Assembly (NCBI RefSeq): GCF_001984215.1
Contig: NZ_CP019420.1
Span: forward strand, 5,208,001-5,272,000
Direction of reading: 5' to 3'
Length of the DNA: 64,000 nucleotides
DNA from: Mycobacterium sp. MS1601
GTDB taxonomy: Bacteria > Actinomycetota > Actinomycetes > Mycobacteriales > Mycobacteriaceae
In this document: positions 7,438-15,850 of the stretch, one piece after another
How positions within the stretch are numbered: position 1 is the first letter of the stretch
Layout of the letters: every line of letters starts with the position of its first letter
Notes under the pieces: generated by a model
What the model saw: only the letters and a program-made list of their open reading frames with translations
Database searches by the model: none
Told to the model about the DNA's origin: nothing
Program-made: the position numbers and the translations under genes

Positions 7438-8630
7438 GGCTCGAGATCGGTCAGTGTGCGGGACACCGCGACCACGCCCACGAGCACCAACCAGACGGCG
7501 AAGACGGCGACGCCCGCGGCCACCGCCGAGCCGTACTCGGCAACCACGGCGGCCAGCGCGATACCTGCAGGCGCCGCGATCTGAAGGCACGCGTTCTGCA
7601 CGCTGAGCACCCTGCCGCGTACGGCGTCGGCGATCCGCTCGGCCTGCAGCACTCCCACCACCGCACCCAGCGACGCGTTGGCGATGCCGAACAATCCGGC
7701 TCCGGCGAACACGACCGGGGGCGAAGCCAGCGTGGCCATCGCCAGGAACCCGGCGGTGGTGCCGATCAGCGCGGAACTGACCCAGAATCGCCGGGACATC
7801 CTGGTACCGGTCAGCGCGAAGACACTGGTGCCGATCAGCATGCCGACGGCCAGCGCTGTCAGGACGAAGCCCAGGAGATCAGGCCGCGCGAGGTCGCTGA
7901 AATACAGCGGCAGCACCAAGCCCTGCAATCCGCCGATGGCGACGGCCAGCCCCACCGTCAGGGTCACGGTACCGGTGAGGAACCGACTGCGGCGCAACTC
8001 CACTGCCCCGGCGCCCAGTTGGCGCAGCAGCGACTGGCGATGTTGACGGTCGGACTCCACTGCGCCGAGACGGTGCGGCAGTGCGGCGGTCAGCAGAACT
8101 GCGGCCGCCGAGGTGGCGGCGGTCACCCACAGCACCGTGGTGCCGTCGAACAGCGCCAACAACGTCCCCGCGGCGCCGGGACCGATCACCAGAGCCATGG
8201 ACGTCATCGACTGCCGCAGTCCGACAAGGCGTTCCAGCGGTACCCCGGCGTGCCGGGCCACGGCGGGCACCATCACCTGCCGGGCCGTCAACCCCGGGAC
8301 GTCGCCGAAGGCGCCGATGATCGCCAGCGCCACCAGCCAAGTGAGATCGAGGCCCCACACCAGGTCCACCACCGGGATGGCGGCCACCGCCGCCGCCGAC
8401 ACCACATCCGAGAGCATCGAACAGGTCCGGCGGTTCACCCGGTCGATCACCACCCCGGCGGCCAGGCCCACCAGCAGCGCCGGCACGGCGGTGGCCGCCG
8501 AGATGACACCCACGCTGGCCGGACTGCCGGTGGCCTGCAGCACGATCAGCGGCAGCGCCACCGCCAGGATCCCGTTCCCGAGGAAGCTCAGGAAATGCGA
8601 GCCCAGGTAGGCGGCGGCGATGGGAGTCAC
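7359..8630 (-). CDS. MFS transporter
   Basis: The 423-residue protein has about 12 hydrophobic segments beginning at residue 1 (AAYLGSHFLSFLGNGILAV) and the loop GVVIDRVNRRT after TM2, close to the MFS motif A position. It resembles the MFS_3/drug-exporter-like branch; the substrate is unknown. The GTG start overlaps the stop of the upstream DUF3159 gene (GTGA). The C-terminal tail, rich in Ser/Ala, is encoded in the 79 nt shared with the convergent kinase-like gene. Confidence 0.88.
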   Translation of the reverse strand: MTPIAAAYLGSHFLSFLGNGILAVALPLIVLQATGSPASVGVISAATAVPALLVGLAAGVVIDRVNRRTCSMLSDVVSAAAVAAIPVVDLVWGLDLTWLVALAIIGAFGDVPGLTARQVMVPAVARHAGVPLERLVGLRQSMTSMALVIGPGAAGTLLALFDGTTVLWVTAATSAAAVLLTAALPHRLGAVESDRQHRQSLLRQLGAGAVELRRSRFLTGTVTLTVGLAVAIGGLQGLVLPLYFSDLARPDLLGFVLTALAVGMLIGTSVFALTGTRMSRRFWVSSALIGTTAGFLAMATLASPPVVFAGAGLFGIANASLGAVVGVLQAERIADAVRGRVLSVQNACLQIAAPAGIALAAVVAEYGSAVAAGVAVFAVWLVLVGVVAVSRTLTDLEPQPAEQSSPAASSSGTARAASANPEP

Positions 8631-9253
8631 TCTGCAGCAAGGGGTTTGAGCTGTCGATCCGAACGCCGGATGGCCCAGACGATCACCACGAACGCCAGCG
8701 CGGTCAACGGATACCCCATGCCGATGCGCGCGACGGCCAGCCAGCCCGTCGAATCCGCGTCGTAGAGCCAGTTCTGCACCACGAACCGGGCCGCGAACAC
8801 CGCGGCCACGAAAACCGTCGCGACGTCATAGCGGAAGCGGGACGGTTTGTGGGTGCGCCACTGAGGCCCGCGGCCGGACAGTGCCGCCCAGATGACGCCG
8901 ACCAACGGTCGGCGCAACACAACCGACAGCGCGAAGATCACCATCAGCACGAAGCTCATCCAGATACCCACCAGGAAGTAGTCTTTCGCGTCTCCGGTGG
9001 TGTAGGCGATGAACGCGGCGATCCCCACCCCGAGCAGACCGGACAGCGCCGGTTGGAGTGGCTCTCGGCGCAGCAACCGCAGCACCGCGATACCTGCGCC
9101 GGAACCCACCGCCAGTACCACCGCCACGTGCAGTCCAGCCATGGCATCCGCGGCGACGAAGACGATGCTCGGCACGCTGGCGTAGATCAGGCCGGAGACC
9201 CCACCCATCTGCTGCAGCAGTGTCGGCTTGTGTCCTGTCTCAGCGGTGTTCAT
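8627..9253 (-). CDS. DUF3159 family membrane protein
   Basis: The 208-residue integral membrane protein has about five or six hydrophobic segments (PSIVFVAADAMAG, VAVVLAVGSGAGIAVL, FLVGIWMSFVLMVIF, ALAFVVIVWAI) and the conserved loop around ALSGRGPQWR. It matches the actinobacterial DUF3159 family, whose function is unknown. The start is set to the ATG at 9253 (MNTAETGHKP) because it overlaps the stop of the peptidase gene (ATGA). A longer frame to 9301 would sit inside that gene. It is coupled to the peptidase upstream and the MFS gene downstream. Confidence 0.82.
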   Translation of the reverse strand: MNTAETGHKPTLLQQMGGVSGLIYASVPSIVFVAADAMAGLHVAVVLAVGSGAGIAVLRLLRREPLQPALSGLLGVGIAAFIAYTTGDAKDYFLVGIWMSFVLMVIFALSVVLRRPLVGVIWAALSGRGPQWRTHKPSRFRYDVATVFVAAVFAARFVVQNWLYDADSTGWLAVARIGMGYPLTALAFVVIVWAIRRSDRQLKPLAAE

Positions 9254-11127
9254 CCGCGACCACCCACGTACTTGCCGAGGAACCGCACGATGCCGTCCCA
9301 CATCTCGATCACATTCTCGGGGTTCACCGCCCCGTGCCCCTCATCACCCTGGATCAGGTATTCGACATCCACACCGCGTGCCCGCAGCCCCTCGACCAGG
9401 TTGTCGGACTCGGCCTTGACCACACGGACGTCGTTGGCGCCCTGGACCACCATCAAGGGGGTGCGGATCTGGTCGACCCTGGTGATGGGGGAGCGCGCCA
9501 TCATGTCGGCCAACTGAGCCGGATCGTCGGGGTCGCCGACGTACAGGTGCCAGTTGTTGGCCAGGTGCGGCCGGGCGACCACGGGCAGTGTCCTCATGAA
9601 ATTGGCCAGATCGGAGATACCCACGTAGTCCACGGCGGCGGCGAAGACATCCGGGGTGAACGTAACGCCCACCAGTGCGGCGTACCCGCCGTAGGAACCA
9701 CCTACGATGGCCACGCGGTCAGGGTCGGCGTACCCCTGCTCGACAGCCCAGTTCACCCCGTCGATCAGGTCGTCGTGCATCTTGCCCGCGAACTCACCGA
9801 TCGCGGCCTTCATGTGTGCCTTCCCGTAACCCGTGGAGCCGCGGAAGTTGACCTGCAGCACCGCATATCCGCGATTGGCGAGGAGCTGGACGCCTGTGGC
9901 GTACTCCCAGCTGTCGCGATGCCACGGGCCACCGTGTACGGCCAGTACCAGCGGCAGGTTGGTCGGCTCCACACCCCGCGGCAGAGTTAGATAGCCGTGC
10001 AACGGCAACCCGTCCCGTGCGCCGAACGTGACCGGCCGCATCGGCGCCAGCTGTTCGGGATCAAGGTGCGGATAGGGCCGGAACAGCAGCCGGCTCTCGC
10101 CCGTGCCGTGGTCATAGAGGTAGGTGACGCCGGGGTCCCGGTCATGGCTGAAACTGACCACCCAACGCCGTCCGCCGATGTCGGATGAGAGGTGGGACAG
10201 GTCCCCCTCGGAGAGCTTGGACACACTGTCCAGCACCTCGGCGAATTGAGCGTCGAAAGCGTGGACCACCTGGCGTTCCCGGATGTACCGCGCGCCCAAC
10301 AACTCACCGGTGCGACGCGCCAGGATCAGCGCCTGCGGCATGGTCGTGATGACCGTGCCGCGCGGGTCGAGGTCGTATTCGGGATGCCCGCCGACCTCGG
10401 TCTCCTCGCCGGTGGCCAGGTCGAGCCGGACCAGGCGGGTGCGGTCGGTTCCGCGGTTGGAGCCGATCCAGACCCCGGTTCCGTCTGGAGTGAGCACCAG
10501 CGGCTGGACTCCCATCGGGTAGTCAGTGCCGTCCCAGCGGATGATCGGCGTTGCCGTGGAGGTCTGGCGGTCCCACCGCGAGAGTTCGAGGTCGCCGTCG
10601 GCCGTGAGTGCGGTGGCGAAGATCGCCCCGTCGTCACTGCACAGCCAGCCACTCAGATAGCCGGGGTTCTCCGCGAGCATGGTGATGGTGCCGGTCACGA
10701 TGTCGAGTTCGAGCAGATCCATGCGGTTGGGAATCCGACTGTTGCTGACGATGAACGTCTTGCCGTTCTTCACTTCACGCAGCGGAACGGCGATGGCGCC
10801 GGGGAACGGCGTGAGGTCGACGGCCTCGGCGTCCGGATCAGCGAGATCAACACGATAGGTGTGCCAGTTCTCGTCACCGCCGGTGTCCTGCAAGTAGATC
10901 ATCCAGCGTGGATCGTCGGTCCACTCGTAGTGGTGCACACTGCGGTTCTCGTCGGCGGTGACGCAGCGCGGCTCGTTGTTGCCGTCGATGTCTTGGACCC
11001 AGACGTTGAGCCGGTTCTTCCACGGTGCCAGGAACGCCAGGTGGGTGCCGTCGGGGGAGATGGTGGCCCCGGTGCGGGTGGGGGGATTGAAGAAGTCCGC
11101 TACGGAGATCGGTGCGGGCAGTGCCAT
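9250..11127 (-). CDS. S9 family prolyl-oligopeptidase-like serine peptidase
   Basis: The 625-residue protein has an N-terminal WD40-like beta-propeller (residues about 15-370, with ISPDGTHLAF and LTPDGTGVWIG) and a C-terminal alpha/beta-hydrolase domain. The triad is visible: nucleophile Ser in GGSYGGYA (near 475), Asp in GANDVRV (near 565) and His in DEGHG (near 597). No signal peptide is seen, so it is probably cytoplasmic. The start at 11127 is supported by GGAAAGG about 8 nt upstream; a longer frame to 11241 has no family similarity. It heads a coupled minus-strand trio with DUF3159 and MFS genes. Confidence 0.92.
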   Translation of the reverse strand: MALPAPISVADFFNPPTRTGATISPDGTHLAFLAPWKNRLNVWVQDIDGNNEPRCVTADENRSVHHYEWTDDPRWMIYLQDTGGDENWHTYRVDLADPDAEAVDLTPFPGAIAVPLREVKNGKTFIVSNSRIPNRMDLLELDIVTGTITMLAENPGYLSGWLCSDDGAIFATALTADGDLELSRWDRQTSTATPIIRWDGTDYPMGVQPLVLTPDGTGVWIGSNRGTDRTRLVRLDLATGEETEVGGHPEYDLDPRGTVITTMPQALILARRTGELLGARYIRERQVVHAFDAQFAEVLDSVSKLSEGDLSHLSSDIGGRRWVVSFSHDRDPGVTYLYDHGTGESRLLFRPYPHLDPEQLAPMRPVTFGARDGLPLHGYLTLPRGVEPTNLPLVLAVHGGPWHRDSWEYATGVQLLANRGYAVLQVNFRGSTGYGKAHMKAAIGEFAGKMHDDLIDGVNWAVEQGYADPDRVAIVGGSYGGYAALVGVTFTPDVFAAAVDYVGISDLANFMRTLPVVARPHLANNWHLYVGDPDDPAQLADMMARSPITRVDQIRTPLMVVQGANDVRVVKAESDNLVEGLRARGVDVEYLIQGDEGHGAVNPENVIEMWDGIVRFLGKYVGGRG

Positions 11128-11224
11128 GGAAAGCCTTTCCGGGTTCGGGCGTGCAACACTGTGCGGCCCGGGCTCTTGCTCTTCGGACTGCTCTGTGTAT
11201 GTGGTTGTAGTGCAATGGATCTGG

Positions 11225-11848
11225 TTATGGAACGGGACCACCGAGGCGTCCGTTGGTGGCGTCGAGGATGGCCCGGTCGACCAGGTCGAGGGCTTCCTTC
11301 TGGGACACCTTCTCCTTCTCGACGATGACGCGACGGCCGACGTCCTCGTCGACCACGCGCAACGCTCCTGTGACTGCTGCGGCGCAGAGTCGGACGGTCA
11401 GGTGATCCAGGGGTAGAGCGAGTCGCCTGGCGACGACGGGGAGGAAGTCGCGCTCGAGCTGGTCGTGCACCAGCAGCAGTGCGGTCCGCAACGACGGTTC
11501 GTCGAGTGACAGCACCGTGATCTGCAGTGCGCTCACCTCATCGGCCAGTTCGTCCGGCGTCAGCGGGTTGTCGCGCATGTTCGCGGCCATGTGCTCGGCG
11601 AGTGACAAATGTTCCGGCCAGCGGTTGGCCAGTTCGATGAAGCGGTGCGCCGACTGCGCCAGCATGGGCTCGACACAACTCTCCTTGGTTCGGAAGTAAC
11701 GCCAGATGGTGCGTGTGGAAAGTCCCGCGGCAGCGGCAATGTCAGCGCCGCTGGTGGCTGATACGCCGCGTTCCCAGAACAGGTTGCACGCGTGCCGGGA
11801 CACCTTCAGTCGTGCTTGGGCATGCCGTTTGGTGCTGATGTGGACCAC
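11225..11848 (-). CDS. TetR family transcriptional regulator
   Basis: A TetR-type HTH (ADIAAAAGLSTRTIWRYF, then RTKES) occupies the N-terminal 60 residues, followed by an all-helical ligand domain; about 207 residues in all. The frame is open upstream to 11953, but that stretch encodes LSLSDRVELSLSDRE purely because it contains two operator copies. The first family-like residues begin near the GTG at 11848, which I choose; the exact start is uncertain. It is divergent from an adenylate cyclase gene and lies upstream of the S9 peptidase gene, in the same direction. Autorepression through the palindromes is likely. Confidence 0.88.
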   Translation of the reverse strand: MVHISTKRHAQARLKVSRHACNLFWERGVSATSGADIAAAAGLSTRTIWRYFRTKESCVEPMLAQSAHRFIELANRWPEHLSLAEHMAANMRDNPLTPDELADEVSALQITVLSLDEPSLRTALLLVHDQLERDFLPVVARRLALPLDHLTVRLCAAAVTGALRVVDEDVGRRVIVEKEKVSQKEALDLVDRAILDATNGRLGGPVP

Positions 11849-11852
11849 CTCC

Positions 11853-11893
11853 CTGTCACTTAGTGACAGCTCCACTCTGTCACTTAGTGACAA
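11853..11893. promoter_or_regulatory. Two tandem copies of a perfect 15-bp palindrome (TetR operators)
   Basis: TGTCACTTAGTGACA occurs at 11854-11868 and again at 11878-11892, both perfect; the first extends to 17 bp with flanking C and G. The copies are 24 bp apart, a little over two helical turns, so two dimers could bind on nearly the same face. They lie between the divergent TetR and adenylate cyclase genes, immediately upstream of the TetR start. Confidence 0.85.
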
Positions 11894-11939
11894 TGTGGTC
11901 AAGGGGGCGTGGTTGTTGCCCGGTTCTCGCGGTTCCACA

Positions 11940-11945
11940 TACTGT
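11940..11945 (+). promoter_or_regulatory. -10 element TACTGT for a leaderless adenylate cyclase transcript
   Basis: TACTGT lies exactly 7 nt before the ATG at 11953, the spacing expected when transcription starts at the start codon. The TetR operators end 47 nt upstream of it and so could modulate this promoter too. Confidence 0.5.
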
Positions 11946-11952
11946 TGCGGCA

Positions 11953-12822
11953 ATGGAGCCTGAGCCCGGTGCCGAGGAACCGCCCGCCGAGGTCGGCTCC
12001 CGTGGTGCCTCGCAGGGGTTGGCTGCCTGGCTCAAAGGCACCAACTCCAACCCCGGTTTCGTCGGCTTCATCCGTCGGGCGCGCCGGGCGCTTCCGGGAG
12101 ACCCCGACTTCGGTGACCCGTTGTCCATGGCCGGCGATGGTGGGCCACGCGCCGCTGCGCGGGCCGCCGACCGGCTACTGGGTGCTCGTGACGCGGCCAC
12201 CCGCGAAGTGAGCCTGGCCGGGCTTCAGGTGTGGCAGGCGCTGACCGAGCGCGTCTCGCGCAAGCCGGCAAATCCCGAGGTGACCATCGTGTTCACCGAC
12301 CTCGTGGGCTTCTCCGAATGGTCACTGCGTGCCGGTGATGGTGCGACGTTACGTATGTTGCGCCAGGTCTCCGCCGCGGTGGAGCCGCCGCTGCTGGACC
12401 GTGGTGGGCACATCGTCAAACGAATGGGCGACGGACTGATGGCGGTGTTCCGGGACCCCCTGACGGCGGTGGCGGCCGTGCTGGCTGCCCGCGATGCGGT
12501 GAAAACCGTTGAGGTGGAAGGTTATACGCCTCGAATTCGGTGTGGCCTACACACCGGCCGGCCACAGCGCCTCGGTGCGGACTGGCTGGGCGTCGATGTC
12601 AACATTGCCGCGCGTGTCATGGAGCGCGCGGTGCGTGGTGGCGTGATGATCTCGGGGCCGACGCTGGATTTGATCGACGTGGACCAACTCGACGCACTGA
12701 ATGTGGCCGCCAAGCGTGTGCGCAAGCAGGTGTTCGCCCCCAAACCGTCGGGTGTCCCAGCAGATCTGGTGATGTACCAGCTGCGCTCCAAGCGTGAGGT
12801 CGACGACGAGCTCGATCAGTAA
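11953..12822 (+). CDS. Class III adenylate/guanylate cyclase
   Basis: The 289-residue protein has a variable N-terminal region (1-105), possibly regulatory, and a cyclase homology domain at about 110-280. The first metal-binding Asp is in IVFTDLVGFSEWS (Asp117), the second lies in the VKRMGDG loop with the purine-selecting Lys just before it, and the transition-state region is GVDVNIAARV with Asn and Arg present. All key residues look intact, so a catalytically competent soluble cyclase is expected. The ATG at 11953 fits the -10 spacing; an upstream ATG at 11863 would fall inside the operators. It is divergent from a TetR gene that probably regulates the locus. Confidence 0.92.
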   Translation: MEPEPGAEEPPAEVGSRGASQGLAAWLKGTNSNPGFVGFIRRARRALPGDPDFGDPLSMAGDGGPRAAARAADRLLGARDAATREVSLAGLQVWQALTERVSRKPANPEVTIVFTDLVGFSEWSLRAGDGATLRMLRQVSAAVEPPLLDRGGHIVKRMGDGLMAVFRDPLTAVAAVLAARDAVKTVEVEGYTPRIRCGLHTGRPQRLGADWLGVDVNIAARVMERAVRGGVMISGPTLDLIDVDQLDALNVAAKRVRKQVFAPKPSGVPADLVMYQLRSKREVDDELDQ

Positions 12823-12976
12823 CCTGCGTCACACTCGATGCGTTCAAAAGTGCTGGGGTGTAGCGAATCTCATACTCCGAAACTTGCGTTACACAGAATT
12901 AACATGGAGCATTTGAGCGTTCGCATTGGTGGTGACACCAGTCGCCGGACGCAACGTATCAAGGAGCAGAACAACC

Positions 12977-13120
12977 ATGTCCATCTCGCAGTACCGTGCC
13001 TCGTTCAAGCGGAACCGGCAGGTACGCCGCCTCTACGCGCGGATCAACGAACTTCCCGACTCGACTGTCCGTGAAGAGCTGCTCGCCATCGCGCAGCGTC
13101 ACGAATTCGGCGATCGCTGA
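12977..13120 (+). CDS. Small basic protein, 47 residues, function unknown
   Basis: A short frame starting MSISQYRASFKRNRQ has a good ribosome site (AAGGAG at 12961-12966, 10 nt before the ATG). It is rich in Arg and predicted helical; it has no signal or membrane segment. It sits alone between the cyclase gene and the convergent glutamate-synthase-like gene, whose stop is 3 nt away. The 154 nt upstream hold no other gene. It is probably a real small gene; no family recognised. Confidence 0.7.
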   Translation: MSISQYRASFKRNRQVRRLYARINELPDSTVREELLAIAQRHEFGDR

Positions 13121-13123
13121 CCT

Positions 13124-14743
13124 TCAGCGAAACTCGTCGGCGCTGGCTTCGATCCAGTCCGACCGCCATGACTCCGGTGGGTCCTCCAGCAACTCACCGG
13201 GCATGAGCCACTCATAGATCTCGGCGTAGGTGCGGGTGCGCTGGCCCTCGATGCGGCGGTTGAGCATCGCGGGGGACAGCTCCTGGAAACCGTCCAGACC
13301 CATCGACGCGACGATCTGTGCGGCGCTGGCCACGGTGGCACGCTGGAAGTTGAACACCCGCTGGGTCTTGTCGGGCACCGACAGTGCCCTCGTCCGCGCC
13401 GGGTCCTGTGTGGCCACCCCGGTGGGACAGTGATTGGTGTGGCACTTCAGCGCCTGGATGCAGCCGACGGCGAACATCATCGCCCGCGCCGAGAGCGTGA
13501 AATCGGCGCCCTGGATGATGCGGCTCACAATGTCGACGCCGCTGGCGACCTTGCCGGACGCGCCGATGCGCACCCGGTCCCGTAGGCCGGCGCCCACCAG
13601 GGCGTTGTGCACCAGCATCAGCCCCTCGGTCAGCGGCATGCCCACGTGGTCCTCGAACTCCTGCGGCGCGGCGCCGGTGCCGCCTTCGGAGCCGTCGACG
13701 ATCACGAAATCCGGGGTGATGCCGGTGGCCAGCATGGCCTTGCAGATCGACAGGAACTCGGTGCGGGCACCCACACAGAGCTTGAAACCGACAGGTTTGC
13801 CCCCGGCCAGCCGGCGCAGCGTGGCCACGAACTCCAGCAGGCCGACCGGGGTGTCGAAGGCGGTGTGCGCCGGGGGTGAAACCACCGTGCGTCCCACTGG
13901 AACACCGCGGGTGGCAGCAATCTCGGGGCTGACCTTCGCCCCGGGTAGAACTCCGCCGAGTCCGGGTTTGGCGCCTTGCGACAACTTGATCGAGATCACC
14001 TTCACCGCAGTCAATTTCGCCTTGTCGGCGAACTTCGCGGCGTCGAAGTTGCCCTCGGCGTCGCGGCAGCCGAAGTAACCGGAGCCGATCTCCCAGATCA
14101 GGTCGCCGCCCGGACGCAGGTGGTATGGGCTGATACCGCCCTCTCCGGTGTCATGCGCGAACCCGCCCCGTGCCGCACCGCCGTTGAGTGCCTCGATCGC
14201 GTTGGCCGAAAGCGCGCCGAAACTCATCGCCGAGACGTTGAGCACGGCGATGTCGTACGGCTGTGTGCACTGCGGCCCGCCCAAACGGACCCGCGGAGCG
14301 ATGTCGGGGGCGACCTTGGCCCGCAGCGAGTGCCGCAGGAACTCATACCCCAGCGCGTTGACGTCGCGCAGCGTGCCGAACGGCTCGTCGCCCTTGGTGC
14401 CCTTGGACCGCTGGTAGACCAGATCCCGCGTCTCGCGATCGAACGGGGTTGCCTCGGTGTCCGATTCCACGAAGTACTGCCGGATCTCCGGCCGGATCTT
14501 CTCGGCCACGAATCTGGCGTGCCCGAGGATGGGGTAGCTGCGCAGGATGGTGTGCCGTGTCTGCAGCAGGTCCCAGGTGCCCAGCGCCGCCAGTCCGGCG
14601 ATCGCCCCGGCCGGCAGCCACCACCACGGGTTGACAGCGAACGCGAGCAATACCGACAAGGCTGTAAGCAGCCAGACCGAGACGACGAAGGCCCCTCTGA
14701 GCAAGACTCCTCTGAGCACGGCGCGAGGGTATCGCGAGGCCAT
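13124..14743 (-). CDS. FMN-binding glutamate synthase family protein, membrane-anchored
   Basis: The 539-residue protein has two adjacent hydrophobic segments at about 13-50, then a domain like the FMN/Fe-S half of glutamate synthase large subunit: MSFGALSANAIEALNGGA, GEGGISPYHL, IKLSQGAKPGLGG, VIVDGSEGGTGAAP, and a cysteine cluster CIQALKCHTNHCPTG able to bind a 3Fe-4S cluster. It lacks the glutaminase domain, so it is not a full GltB. Its electron donor and product are unknown. ATG at 14743 (or GTG at 14746) is divergent from pheS with only about 57 nt between. Confidence 0.88.
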   Translation of the reverse strand: MASRYPRAVLRGVLLRGAFVVSVWLLTALSVLLAFAVNPWWWLPAGAIAGLAALGTWDLLQTRHTILRSYPILGHARFVAEKIRPEIRQYFVESDTEATPFDRETRDLVYQRSKGTKGDEPFGTLRDVNALGYEFLRHSLRAKVAPDIAPRVRLGGPQCTQPYDIAVLNVSAMSFGALSANAIEALNGGAARGGFAHDTGEGGISPYHLRPGGDLIWEIGSGYFGCRDAEGNFDAAKFADKAKLTAVKVISIKLSQGAKPGLGGVLPGAKVSPEIAATRGVPVGRTVVSPPAHTAFDTPVGLLEFVATLRRLAGGKPVGFKLCVGARTEFLSICKAMLATGITPDFVIVDGSEGGTGAAPQEFEDHVGMPLTEGLMLVHNALVGAGLRDRVRIGASGKVASGVDIVSRIIQGADFTLSARAMMFAVGCIQALKCHTNHCPTGVATQDPARTRALSVPDKTQRVFNFQRATVASAAQIVASMGLDGFQELSPAMLNRRIEGQRTRTYAEIYEWLMPGELLEDPPESWRSDWIEASADEFR

Positions 14744-14747
14744 CACC

Positions 14748-15849
<1,102 letters not shown>

Positions 15850-15850
<1 letters not shown>

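Noticed and set aside
11863..11952. Upstream start for the adenylate cyclase
   Set aside because: It would begin inside the operator palindromes and add a Cys/Arg-rich tail; a leaderless ATG at 11953 fits better.
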